From contig NZ_CVPC01000002.1 of NCBI RefSeq assembly GCF_001049735.1, positions 1 through 64,000 of the forward strand: 64,000 nucleotides of DNA, in the 5' to 3' direction. Numbering within the stretch: position 1 is the first letter of the stretch; the number at the start of each line of letters is the position of its first letter. The DNA comes from Nereida ignava. Lineage in GTDB: Bacteria > Pseudomonadota > Alphaproteobacteria > Rhodobacterales > Rhodobacteraceae. Under the pieces are notes generated by a model. It saw nothing but the letters and a program-made list of their open reading frames with translations, was not told the origin of the DNA and did no database searches. The position numbers and the translations under genes are program-made. Shown here in pieces: positions 25,193 to 34,076 of the stretch.

Positions 25193-26107
25193 ATGCTCGA
25201 CGGGATCATCTGGTTTTTTCAAAACATCGCTTTGGCGTTTTACAACATCGGCTACGCGCTGTTGAACACTTCAAGCTGGCTTGACTGGCTGACGTGGGAC
25301 AACACCACCGAGGACAAACAATCCCTGATGCGGTTCATCTATTATGGCGGCTCTGTTGAGTTGTTCTTCGCGATCTTCACCCTGTTCATCTGTGTGACCA
25401 TCGCGGGCTTGCTGTACCGCCCATTCATGTGGGGCTGCGTGCGGGTATTTGAAGGGTTCGCCAACGCCGTGGGCCGTTTCTTTGCATGGGCCGGCCTTTT
25501 GATGGTGCTGCAACAGATCGTCATTGTATTTATGCAGCGTATTTTTGCAGCTTCTGAGTTGTCATTCGGGTTTGGCAAAAGCTTTGCCTTTGACATCAGC
25601 TGGTGGTCCGAAGAGTTGAAATTCTACAACGCCATCGTGGTGTGCCTGTGTGCGACCTATACATTTGTGCAGGGCGGCCACGTGCGTGTTGATTTGGTCT
25701 ACTCAGCCGTTTCCTTCCGCACCAAGCGCATCATTGATATGGTGGGCAGCATCATCTTTATGATGCCAGCGGCGGTGCTGACGTGGATGTATGGTTGGTA
25801 TTTCCTGTGGCGTCACCTTGTGGTGCCGAACCCATCCGCCTCCGACAGCCTTGACCGTTTGGTAAACAAAGCTCGCGCGCTGCGCTGGAATGTTGAGACC
25901 ATCGGTTTCTCGCCCAACGGGTTCAACGCATATTTCATGTTCAAGATTTTGCTGATCGTCTTCACGGCGATGGTCTTCTTGCAGGCGATTACCTTCTTTT
26001 ACCGCAGCTACCTTGAGTTGCGCGAAGGCCCCGAGGCCGAAGGCAAAAACCTTGACCGTGATAAACTTGGCGATGCTGACGCAGAGCTCGCCGCGAACAT
26101 CCATTAA
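25193..26107 (+). CDS. dctQ: TRAP transporter small permease DctQ, long form
   Basis: DctQ is the small membrane subunit of a TRAP (sodium-driven, binding-protein-dependent) transporter. At 304 residues it is much longer than the usual 160-200. Hydrophobic segments are seen near residues 10-25, 45-75, 95-115, 140-160, 178-205 and 245-270. A GGGGA sequence lies just before the ATG. The 217 bp after dctP contain no gene but a GC-rich inverted region near 24990-25015. It precedes dctM by 20 bp. It looks intact even though dctP is truncated. Confidence 0.88.
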   Translation: MLDGIIWFFQNIALAFYNIGYALLNTSSWLDWLTWDNTTEDKQSLMRFIYYGGSVELFFAIFTLFICVTIAGLLYRPFMWGCVRVFEGFANAVGRFFAWAGLLMVLQQIVIVFMQRIFAASELSFGFGKSFAFDISWWSEELKFYNAIVVCLCATYTFVQGGHVRVDLVYSAVSFRTKRIIDMVGSIIFMMPAAVLTWMYGWYFLWRHLVVPNPSASDSLDRLVNKARALRWNVETIGFSPNGFNAYFMFKILLIVFTAMVFLQAITFFYRSYLELREGPEAEGKNLDRDKLGDADAELAANIH

Positions 26108-26127
26108 GTTAAGAAAGATCTAGAGAC

Positions 26128-28482
26128 ATGTTATTCGGACTTGATGGCGTAGAAGTCGGCCTGATCATCGTATTCCTGACGCTCTTTGCGGGCATTTTGT
26201 CAGGCTTTCCCGTGGCTTTTGCAATCGGTGGCTCGGCCGTGATCTCATTCGGGATCATCGCGGCACTCGATAGCAACGGCCTGCTTATTCACCAAGCAAT
26301 CGACAAAGACAGCGCGCAATACGCGGCCCTTTTGGCCGAAGGGATACGCCCTGAGGCGGTCTCGATTTTCCGCTACCCTGAGTTGCCGCGCATCGGTGAG
26401 CCTGTGTTCTTGCAAGGGTGGGAAGTCGCCCTTGATCGTAATGTGTCGTTCATTGTGAACCGCATCAACGAACGCGTTTTGGCGGGCCAATCCATTGAAA
26501 CACTGTTGGCTGTTTTGATGTTTGTTCTGATGGGCATCACCCTTGAGCGGTCTAAAATTGCGGATGATTTGCTGAAAACCATGGCACGGGTTTTTGGCCC
26601 GCTGCCCGGTGGTTTGGCGGTGTCCGTGGTTGTGGTTGGTGCTTTCCTTGCGGCGTCCACAGGTATTGTGGGGGCAACCGTTGTGACCATGGGGCTTTTG
26701 TCTTTGCCCACAATGCTCAAGAACGGATATTCGCCGCAGCTTTCAACAGGTGTGATTGCCGCCTCTGGCACATTGGGTCAGATCATTCCGCCGTCCATCG
26801 TGATTGTGTTGCTTGGGACATTGGCGGGGGACTTGTATTCGGCAGCCCAAGAAGAGCGTGCCCAATTGGTGGGATGTTCTGATGCGCTGACATATCTGGG
26901 TGAGCCTGCGGTTGTATCCGTGGGCACGTTGTTCCAAGCGGCGCTGTTGCCAGGTATTTTGCTGGCGATGCTCTATGCGGGCTATGCGTTTGTCTACGCG
27001 CTTTTCAACCCGTCCAAAGCGCCAGCGGTCCAGATGGGCAGCAGCAACAGTGAGCCGATCACCCGCTCTGACGGGCTGACATGGTTCTTGGGTGCGCCGA
27101 TCATGTTGATCGGTGGTTTGATCTTGTTCGTGAACATCGGCCTTGTCGGCAGCCAGTCCACAATCGTTGACAGCTACACCGACGCGGGCACTACCGCAGA
27201 CCTTCGTACGTCTGTTGGCCCTGAATGTGCCGCGGCCATGATTGATCTGCACGGTCAAGCCGAATGGGACGAAGCGGTCGCACAACAGCAAGCCATCGAC
27301 GATGCGGGCGGAGTGCAAGAAAGCCGTCAGCTGACATCGGAAGAGCGTGAGACGCTGATCCTTGAAAAGATCGAAGCTGCTGCGCCAATCGGCACAGGTT
27401 TGGCTGTTTCAATGATGTTGCTGGGTCTGGTTCTGACCACTGCACGCGGTGTTGCACCATCAGCAGGACGCTTGCCGCTGATCGCAGGAACACTTGGCGC
27501 ATTGGGTGTGCTTTTTGTTGACGTCGCTCTTTTGGGGCCCACCACATCCGCCGGTGCGCGGCTGTTGCTGATCGCATTGCCTCTGGGCCTTGCCCTTTGG
27601 GGATGTGCGGGAGCGATGAAGATGCTGGCTAAAAATGAGTTGCTGCGCGTTGTCTTCCCGCCGTTGGTGTTGATCATTGCGGTGCTTGGCTCAATCTTGG
27701 GCGGCATCACCAACCCGACACCTGCTGCGGCACTTGGTGCGGGTGGGGCGATCATGCTGGCCGCGTATCGCCGCCTCGCGGATGAGGGGCGTTCGGGCAA
27801 GATGATCTTGATGACCACTTTTGCGATCATCGTGTTGATCCTTGTGGGCGTGAACTTTGATCTGCGCTTGGGCACAGGCGACACCAGTGTCGAAACCGTT
27901 TTGGCGTTCATCGTGGCTAAGGCTGCGTATCTATTCGCGATGTTCGGTATCCTGTTTGCCTGTTGGGTGCTGTTTACGGGCGGGGTCCTTAGCCCCGTGG
28001 TGCGCGAAACCGCCAAAGTCACCTCGATGGTGTTCACCATTTTGATCGGCTCACAGCTGCTTAACCTTGTGGTGATTTCATTTGGCGGCGAGCACTATAT
28101 CCAACAGTTCTTGCGCTCGTTCGACAACGAATGGACGGTGTTCTTGTTGGTTATGTTGGTGTTGTTCATTTTGGGCTTTGTTCTGGATTTCCTAGAGATC
28201 ATCTACATCGTCATCCCGATTGTGGGGCCGGTCATCTACGGCGGTACGATGGATCCGAAATGGGTAACAATCATGATCGCTGTGAACTTGCAGACCTCGT
28301 TCCTGACACCCCCGTTTGGCTTTGCGCTGTTTTATCTGCGCGGCGTGGCCCCGAAGGAAGTCACCACTGGCCACATCTACCAAGGTGTATTGCCCTTCGT
28401 GTTGATCCAAGTGGCAGGGCTGGCGCTGTTGGCGGCGTTCCCAAGCGTGGTGACAATTGTGCCGAACCTGATTGGTAACTGA
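26128..28482 (+). CDS. dctM: TRAP transporter large permease DctM, extended form
   Basis: DctM forms the transport channel. Classical DctM has about 430 residues; this one has 784. Recognisable DctM blocks are the start (residues 1-45), GITLERSKIADDLLKTMARVF to SGTLGQIIPPSIVIVLLG (about 130-225), SILGGITNPTPAAALGAGG near 525, and LDFLEIIYIVIPIVGPVI to SFLTPPFGFALFYLRG near 690-740. Between them are additional soluble stretches at about 50-115, 230-260 and 345-420 and several extra membrane segments. A long DctM paired with a long DctQ is a subtype found in marine alphaproteobacteria; the substrate is unknown. A terminator follows. Confidence 0.92.
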   Translation: MLFGLDGVEVGLIIVFLTLFAGILSGFPVAFAIGGSAVISFGIIAALDSNGLLIHQAIDKDSAQYAALLAEGIRPEAVSIFRYPELPRIGEPVFLQGWEVALDRNVSFIVNRINERVLAGQSIETLLAVLMFVLMGITLERSKIADDLLKTMARVFGPLPGGLAVSVVVVGAFLAASTGIVGATVVTMGLLSLPTMLKNGYSPQLSTGVIAASGTLGQIIPPSIVIVLLGTLAGDLYSAAQEERAQLVGCSDALTYLGEPAVVSVGTLFQAALLPGILLAMLYAGYAFVYALFNPSKAPAVQMGSSNSEPITRSDGLTWFLGAPIMLIGGLILFVNIGLVGSQSTIVDSYTDAGTTADLRTSVGPECAAAMIDLHGQAEWDEAVAQQQAIDDAGGVQESRQLTSEERETLILEKIEAAAPIGTGLAVSMMLLGLVLTTARGVAPSAGRLPLIAGTLGALGVLFVDVALLGPTTSAGARLLLIALPLGLALWGCAGAMKMLAKNELLRVVFPPLVLIIAVLGSILGGITNPTPAAALGAGGAIMLAAYRRLADEGRSGKMILMTTFAIIVLILVGVNFDLRLGTGDTSVETVLAFIVAKAAYLFAMFGILFACWVLFTGGVLSPVVRETAKVTSMVFTILIGSQLLNLVVISFGGEHYIQQFLRSFDNEWTVFLLVMLVLFILGFVLDFLEIIYIVIPIVGPVIYGGTMDPKWVTIMIAVNLQTSFLTPPFGFALFYLRGVAPKEVTTGHIYQGVLPFVLIQVAGLALLAAFPSVVTIVPNLIGN

Positions 28483-28504
28483 TTAAATCAGACCTGAAAA
28501 AGAC

Positions 28505-28541
28505 AACGGCCCTGCAGGAAACTGTGGGGCCGTTTTCTTTT
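28505..28541 (+). terminator. Intrinsic terminator of the TRAP operon
   Basis: A 13-bp stem (28505-28517 with 28522-28534, two G-T wobbles) closes a GAAA tetraloop and is followed by TTCTTTT. It starts 22 bp after the dctM stop. Confidence 0.88.
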
Positions 28542-28598
28542 GGTTGAGAGGATGGGGGGCGATCAGGCAGCCTTAGTCAGCCGCCTTCATACCGCAAA

Positions 28599-29414
28599 CT
28601 ATACTTTTGAAGACAGCGTATCAGGCAGCGAGATATTTGCGACTTGTTCGGCAATAGGATCAATGGACAGCGGGTGCGTCTCTTGCTCAAAATCGGCCAC
28701 GTTGTTCATGGTTTCCCACGCGCCACCACGGTAGACCTCAAGGCCCGAGAATTTCGCCTTGTAATCCATTTTGGGCGATCCAGGCACCCAATACCCAAGG
28801 TAAACATATGGCAGGCCTGTTTCCCGCGCGATCTCGATATGATCAAGGATGATGTGCATCCCGGGCGAGCTTGGCGCCGCATCAGGCGCAAAAAACGAAT
28901 AGACCATGCTCAGCCCGTCATCGAGCAGATCGGTCAGGCAAACAGCGGTCAAAACCTCGTCGCGGGTGTATTCAATCACGCGGCTGCGCACGGGTGTTTC
29001 TTCGACCATGGCGGCGAACTCGAATATGTCCATATCAGCCATGCCGCCATCTGCATGTCGCGTATCCAGATACGCGCGAAACAGGGAAAATTGCTCTTCG
29101 GTGGCCCAAGGGCTTGTCACGCGGCGGCGCATATCTTTGTTGCGGCTCATCACGCGTTTCTGGCTTTTGCTCGGCTTGAAATCAGCCACTTTGATGCGGG
29201 CGGACAAACACGCGGTACAATCAGCACACGACGGCCGGTAAAGCACATTTTGTGAGCGGCGAAAGCCTTGCTTGGACAGCCCGTCATTCAGCTTTTCTGC
29301 GCTTTCACCCTGCAATGCGGTAAACAGTTTACGCTCCATCCGACCCTCAAGATAAGGGCAGGGCTGCGGTGCGGTCACATAAAACTGTGGTGCAATTGGC
29401 AGGGTGTGGCGCAT
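28599..29414 (-). CDS. bpt: Aspartate/glutamate leucyl-tRNA-protein transferase (Bpt)
   Basis: Bpt attaches leucine to proteins with N-terminal Asp or Glu and so marks them for ClpAP degradation (bacterial N-end rule). The 271-residue protein has the ATE/Bpt signature: [16 protein letters not shown] near residue 19, the Cys pair in [18 protein letters not shown] near 60, [10 protein letters not shown] near 87 and [15 protein letters not shown] near 210. I use the ATG at 29414 ([12 protein letters not shown]), the usual N-terminus. It is convergent with dctM. Confidence 0.93.
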   Translation of the reverse strand: MRHTLPIAPQFYVTAPQPCPYLEGRMERKLFTALQGESAEKLNDGLSKQGFRRSQNVLYRPSCADCTACLSARIKVADFKPSKSQKRVMSRNKDMRRRVTSPWATEEQFSLFRAYLDTRHADGGMADMDIFEFAAMVEETPVRSRVIEYTRDEVLTAVCLTDLLDDGLSMVYSFFAPDAAPSSPGMHIILDHIEIARETGLPYVYLGYWVPGSPKMDYKAKFSGLEVYRGGAWETMNNVADFEQETHPLSIDPIAEQVANISLPDTLSSKV

Positions 29415-29488
29415 TAATAATCCAATTCTTGAATACGCAAACCCTAGCAAGCGAAAACAGTCTCGCCAACCCCTGTCTGCGTGGTGCG

Positions 29489-29956
29489 TTAACGCGAATG
29501 TGCAGCGTGGTTAATGGCCACGGTCCCCAGCAGATGGTCAGTCGCTCCTTGGCGCTTTTCGCTGATCAACATCAAGATGATCGAGATCAACTGTAACACC
29601 GGCACTGCAAATGAGATGACATATCCCAATGTGTGTAAAAACGCGGTTCCCGCATCAAACTTGGTGCCCTTGGCGGTGCGAAATTCAATTGCCACCACCC
29701 CCATGCCCACCGTGGCTGAGCGGCGCGTCAACGTGACAACGCGGTAGATGAAGCTGACGGAAAAGAAGACTGCAAAGAAGATGAAAAAGCCGACCCCAAG
29801 CGTAAGCAGACAAAGCGCGATCGATATGGCCGCGATGATCAGCGTATCAATCCCCCACGCCAGTAAGCGTTTCAGCGGTACATCGGCGTAGAACTCTGCT
29901 TGATCGACGGGATCGGGAAGGGCGATGTACATAGGCGGATATCCGTGTGGTTTCAC
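29489..29956 (-). CDS. RDD family membrane protein
   Basis: A 155-residue membrane protein with three hydrophobic stretches and the family's RDD-like block: [19 protein letters not shown] near residue 23 (Arg, Asp positions), a helix pair near 40-75 and [20 protein letters not shown] near 110-130, ending [10 protein letters not shown]. The RDD family is of unknown, possibly transport-related, function. It lies upstream of bpt on the same strand (74 bp) and divergent from glnE. Confidence 0.88.
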   Translation of the reverse strand: MKPHGYPPMYIALPDPVDQAEFYADVPLKRLLAWGIDTLIIAAISIALCLLTLGVGFFIFFAVFFSVSFIYRVVTLTRRSATVGMGVVAIEFRTAKGTKFDAGTAFLHTLGYVISFAVPVLQLISIILMLISEKRQGATDHLLGTVAINHAAHSR

Positions 29957-30067
29957 TTGTTATGGGCATTTATGTGATTGTTTGGGGCCTTTCGATCAAG
30001 GGCATCCGCTCTTTTTGACCAATTGTTGTCCTTGACCAATCACGGCGCGCGTATCACGTTGTTTTAT

Positions 30068-32917
30068 ATGAAGTTTACAGATGCCATCACCCGCATGCCA
30101 CGCGCCTTTGACCCTGATCGCGGGGCCGAACGCGCTGTTTTGTTCGATGGCCAGTTGGCGGATGTGGTTGCCGGTGCCGCAGGATGTAGCCCGTACCTTA
30201 GCGGGCTGATCAGTAAGCATAATGAGTGGCTACAGGGCGCTTTTGCAGACCCTGAAGCGGCCCTGCGCGCCGAATTGGCGGCAGTGGCGGGCTATGCCTC
30301 AAACATACCATTGAGTGAGCTAAGCCCGTCTTTGCGCCGGTCAAAAGGACGGATTGCCTTACTTACGGCACTTGCGGATCTGGCCGGTGTCTGGCCGCTG
30401 GAAAGTGTCACAACGGCGTTGACCCACCTTGCGGACGCAGCACTTCAAACGGCCCTTGATGCAGAGTTTGCAGCCCGTTTCAAAAGGGGGCATCTGCCAT
30501 GGTTGACCGAGGATGATCTGGCCACAAACGGTGGCTTGGTTGTGCTCGCCATGGGTAAGATGGGCGCGTTTGAATTGAATTACTCAAGCGACATTGATCT
30601 GATTTGCCTCTTTGATGACAGCCGCTATGCCCGCGATGATGTGGCCGATGTGCGCCACGCATTTGTGCAGATTATCCGTGCAGTGACCAAAACGATCAGC
30701 GCCCAAACCCGCGATGGTTATGTCTTTCGAACAGACCTGCGGTTGCGCCCTGATGCGGCGGTGACGCCCGTGTGCATGTCGATGTCCGCAGCAGAGCTTT
30801 ATTACGAGGCTGAGGGGCGCACATGGGAGCGAGCGGCCCATATCAAGGCGCGGGTGTGCGCAGGCGATCATAAAGCCGGAGAGGCTTATCTTGAGCGTCT
30901 TCGACCTTTCGTCTGGCGCAAGCATCTGGATTTTGCAGCGATCCAAGACGCCCATGACATGCGCCTCAAGATTTGGGCACATAAAGGGCTGGCAGGGGCT
31001 ATTTCATTGCCCGAGCATAACGTGAAACTGGGCCGTGGCGGTATTCGCGAGATTGAGTTTTTCACCCAAACGCAGCAGTTGATTGCAGGCGGGCGCGATC
31101 CTGATTTGCGTGTGCGTGGTACCTGTGCAGGGCTAGACGCTATTTCCGCAAAAGGTTGGATTAGCAATGAGTTGGCAGGCGATCTTAAAGTAAAATACCG
31201 CGGCCTTCGTGATGTTGAGCACCGCTTGCAAATGATTGCTGATGCGCAAACCCACGTGTTGCCCCGCGATGAAGAAGGCTTCTGCCGGCTTGCCGCCATG
31301 ATGGGCGAGGACGTGGCACCGCTAAAGCAACGATTGCAGGACCTATTTGAGAGCGTTCACAGCCGTACAGAGGCGTTCTTTGCGCCAGAAGCGCCTGCCG
31401 AAGATGGTGCTATCGCCAGTCTCAACATGACAGAGAACAGAAGCGACACAGCTACAGTTCCGAACGATTTTGGCCAAGAAATAATTGCCCGTTGGCCCAG
31501 CTACCCCGCAATGCGATCTGCCCGCGCCACGGAAATTTTCAACCGCCTGCGCCCGTCTATCGTGGCTAAATTGGCTCAAGCCGCACGCCCCGAAGAAGCG
31601 CTTGCGCATTTCGATGGGTTCTTGCGCGGCTTGCCGGCAGGTGTGCAGGTATTTTCTCTTTTTGAGGCCAACGCCCCGCTGGTGGATTTGCTTCTTGAGA
31701 TTTGCGCGACGTCACCTGCGCTTGCGGCGTATCTTGGTCGTAATTCCAACGTGCTGGACGCGGTCATTGCGGGTGATTTCTTTGCGCCGTTCCCAAGTGA
31801 TGCGCAGCTAAGTGACTTAATTTCCGATGCTCTAGCGGCCTGTGGGGATTATGAGGCGGTGCTGGATACGGCGCGACGGATTAAGAAAGAATGGCACTTC
31901 CGGATCGGCGTGCATCATCTGCGCGGTGTGATTGATGCGCAAATTGCAGGTGCGCAATACGCGTCCCTTGCCAAGGCGTTGGTTGGCGCCCTCTGGCCGC
32001 GGGTCACGGCTGAGTTTGCGTCAAAGCATGGCGCGCCGATGGGGCGCGGAGCGGTTCCAATTGCGATGGGGTCTCTGGCCGCAGGTCAGTTAAACGCGGG
32101 CTCGGATCTGGATTTGATTTTGATTTATGATGCGGACGCTGATGCGATGTCTGATGGTCCAAGGCCGTTGCAGACGCGAACATATTTTGCCCGCCTTACC
32201 CAAGCGTTGATCACGGCGTTGACGGCGCAATTGCCGGAAGGGCGGCTGTATGAAGTTGATATGCGCCTGCGTCCTTCGGGGCGGCAAGGGCCTGTGGCCA
32301 GTGGTTGGGCGTCTTATGCGAGCTATCAGAAAGAAGAAGCATGGACGTGGGAGCATCTTGCCCTGACGCGCGCGCAAGCACTTGGTGATGGGGCGCTGGC
32401 AGAGGACTGGAACGCTTTGCGCGATGATATTTTGCGGCACACGCAAAAAGACGTGCTGAGTGATACAAGCGATATGCGGGTGCGTTTGGCCGGCGCGAAA
32501 CCTGCGAGTGATCCGTGGGACGTCAAAAACGGTGCGGGCGGCGTGCAAGATATTGAGCTGTTCGCCCAAGCCAGTGCGCTGAAAGCGGGGCTTGATGAGG
32601 TACCTCGCGATACGTCGACGCAATTGGCGACAACAGTCGCAAACGGATGGCTGAATGACGCGGACGCGCGCGCCATCACCGCAGCTTATAAGACCCTATG
32701 GGCCGTGAAAGCGATGCAGGCTGAGTTGAGCCTTGGGCCGTTTGATGCAGCAAAAGTCGGGACGGGCGCGGTTGGCGTTCTAAATGGTATTTTGGCTGCT
32801 GGCTCCGAGGACGAGGCGCTGGCAAAAGTGGCTGAGGCGCGGCAAACGGCGCGTGCATGTATTGAACGGATTATGCCCCTTGGGGGCGCAAAAGATGGGG
32901 CAGGCGGCAATGATTGA
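30068..32917 (+). CDS. glnE: Bifunctional glutamine synthetase adenylyltransferase/deadenylase
   Basis: GlnE adds AMP to glutamine synthetase under nitrogen excess and removes it under nitrogen limitation, under the control of PII proteins. The 949-residue protein has two nucleotidyltransferase domains: the first with LNYSSDIDLICLFDD near residue 170, the second with LNAGSDLDLILIYDAD near 675, each followed by the helical domain containing KLGRGGIREIEFFTQ near 318 and VKNGAGGVQDIELFAQ near 818. The ATG at 30068 (MKFTDAITRMPRAFDP) is the best start; a TTG at 29978 would add 30 residues without resemblance. No clear Shine-Dalgarno sequence precedes it. Confidence 0.95.
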   Translation: MKFTDAITRMPRAFDPDRGAERAVLFDGQLADVVAGAAGCSPYLSGLISKHNEWLQGAFADPEAALRAELAAVAGYASNIPLSELSPSLRRSKGRIALLTALADLAGVWPLESVTTALTHLADAALQTALDAEFAARFKRGHLPWLTEDDLATNGGLVVLAMGKMGAFELNYSSDIDLICLFDDSRYARDDVADVRHAFVQIIRAVTKTISAQTRDGYVFRTDLRLRPDAAVTPVCMSMSAAELYYEAEGRTWERAAHIKARVCAGDHKAGEAYLERLRPFVWRKHLDFAAIQDAHDMRLKIWAHKGLAGAISLPEHNVKLGRGGIREIEFFTQTQQLIAGGRDPDLRVRGTCAGLDAISAKGWISNELAGDLKVKYRGLRDVEHRLQMIADAQTHVLPRDEEGFCRLAAMMGEDVAPLKQRLQDLFESVHSRTEAFFAPEAPAEDGAIASLNMTENRSDTATVPNDFGQEIIARWPSYPAMRSARATEIFNRLRPSIVAKLAQAARPEEALAHFDGFLRGLPAGVQVFSLFEANAPLVDLLLEICATSPALAAYLGRNSNVLDAVIAGDFFAPFPSDAQLSDLISDALAACGDYEAVLDTARRIKKEWHFRIGVHHLRGVIDAQIAGAQYASLAKALVGALWPRVTAEFASKHGAPMGRGAVPIAMGSLAAGQLNAGSDLDLILIYDADADAMSDGPRPLQTRTYFARLTQALITALTAQLPEGRLYEVDMRLRPSGRQGPVASGWASYASYQKEEAWTWEHLALTRAQALGDGALAEDWNALRDDILRHTQKDVLSDTSDMRVRLAGAKPASDPWDVKNGAGGVQDIELFAQASALKAGLDEVPRDTSTQLATTVANGWLNDADARAITAAYKTLWAVKAMQAELSLGPFDAAKVGTGAVGVLNGILAAGSEDEALAKVAEARQTARACIERIMPLGGAKDGAGGND

Positions 32918-33182
32918 CTTCAAGTTTTTGGACCCACGCGGATTGATCCAAGAAAGCTATAAAATCGACGGGATCAGCGCGCCTGAGTGCCGCTCGATCT
33001 TTCTGGACTGGGCGCTTGGGCTGCCCGCGGGTGTTGCGATGCAAGATTATATCAAGCCGCTTATTGACCACTACGGGCAATCAAACGGGGATCATCCGAT
33101 GACACAGACGCTGCGCGAAGGCCTTGAAACGGCCCCCGCCACAGGACGGCGCGGCGGGCGTGCCGCGCGTGTAGCTGAATAA
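32910..33182 (+). CDS. Conserved small protein of unknown function behind glnE
   Basis: A 90-residue soluble protein starting MIDFKFLDPRGLIQES, with a helical middle (PECRSIFLDWALGLP) and a basic C-terminus (GRRGGRAARVAE). I do not recognise a domain. Its ATG overlaps the last codons of glnE (8 bp), and GGGGCAGGCGG lies just upstream, so it is translated from the glnE message. The overlap, the sensible composition and the upstream purine run support it as a real gene. The frame is open further left but only antisense-like sequence is added. Confidence 0.8.
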   Translation: MIDFKFLDPRGLIQESYKIDGISAPECRSIFLDWALGLPAGVAMQDYIKPLIDHYGQSNGDHPMTQTLREGLETAPATGRRGGRAARVAE

Positions 33183-33194
33183 ACAGCTAAGTGA

Positions 33195-33839
33195 TTACCG
33201 CTTAAGTGCTGCGGCTTCGCGCGCCAGCTCTTCAATCGCGGCCCAGTCCTTTGCGGCGATCAGATTGGCAGGGCAGACCCAGCTTCCGCCAACGCAAAGC
33301 GTGTTGGACAGCCCAAGGTATGTAGGTGCGTTTTCGGGTGTGACACCACCCGTTGGGCAAAATGAGACCTGTGGCAAAGGCGCGCCAATTGCTTTGAGTG
33401 CGGGAGCGCCGCCATTTGCCTCGGCCGGGAAGAATTTCTGCACCGAATAGCCAATTTCGAGCAGCGCCATGGCCTCGGACGCGGTGGATGCACCGGGCAA
33501 CAGCGGCAGCGCTGAGATTGCGCAGGCCTCAAGCAATTTTGGCGTGGCACCAGGTGAGACACCGAACTGCGCGCCGGCTTCTTTTGCGGCTTCTACGTCT
33601 GTGGGCGTCAAAAGGGTTCCGGCGCCAACGGTGCCGCCTTCAACTTTGGCCATCTCGCGGATCGCATCGAGGGCTGCGGGGGTTCGCAACGTCACTTCAA
33701 GGGCGGGCAATCCGCCGGCCACAAGTGCTTCGGCCAAAGGACGCGCGATTGCGGCGTCGTGGATGACGAGCACGGGCACAACCGGTGCCAGTTCACAAAT
33801 TGCGCGGGTGTGGTGGCTGGCGTCGAGTGGGCTCATCAT
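33195..33839 (-). CDS. eda: 2-dehydro-3-deoxy-phosphogluconate (KDPG) aldolase
   Basis: Eda splits KDPG into pyruvate and glyceraldehyde 3-phosphate, the last step of the Entner-Doudoroff pathway. The 214-residue class I aldolase shows ALEVTLRTPAALDAI near residue 45 (catalytic Glu), GAGTLLT near 72, the Schiff-base Lys in SVQKFFPAEANGG near 132 and CPTGGVTPENA near 160. It lies 237 bp behind edd on the same strand; that gap holds two copies of the dispersed 21-bp element. It is convergent with the glnE operon. Confidence 0.95.
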   Translation of the reverse strand: MMSPLDASHHTRAICELAPVVPVLVIHDAAIARPLAEALVAGGLPALEVTLRTPAALDAIREMAKVEGGTVGAGTLLTPTDVEAAKEAGAQFGVSPGATPKLLEACAISALPLLPGASTASEAMALLEIGYSVQKFFPAEANGGAPALKAIGAPLPQVSFCPTGGVTPENAPTYLGLSNTLCVGGSWVCPANLIAAKDWAAIEELAREAAALKR

Positions 33840-33896
33840 GATGGTATCCTCTTCGGGGTATTAGGTGCCGGAAAGTGACGTGGATGCCTCCGGCGG

Positions 33897-33917
33897 GGAT
33901 ATTTCTAAACAAAAGAA
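33897..33917 (+). repeat. Dispersed 21-bp element, copy 2
   Basis: It reads GGATATTT-CTA-AACAAAAGAA on the plus strand, preceded by GCCTCCGGCGG. It lies in the edd-eda gap, inverted relative to copy 4 about 130 bp away. Together the two could form a long-range stem in an edd-eda transcript. Confidence 0.85.
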
Positions 33918-34044
33918 TTGAAACAGTAAATTAACTTAAGCTTTGTATTCGGGAGCGGCAGTACAGGCGGGGACGCCGATGGCTGTAACAAGAGAAGGCC
34001 CCACGGGACTTTTGCGCGCATGCGTATTGTCTCGGGGGCTGATC

Positions 34045-34065
34045 TTCTTTTGTTCATAAATATCC
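34045..34065 (-). repeat. Dispersed 21-bp element, copy 4 (inverted)
   Basis: On the minus strand it reads GGATATTT-ATG-AACAAAAGAA. It begins 12 bp beyond the edd stop. Including flanks (34044-34072), it matches copy 3 at 27 of 29 positions, starting GGGATTT and ending in G, so copies 3 and 4 form a subtype. Confidence 0.85.
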
Positions 34066-34076
34066 AAATCCCGCGT

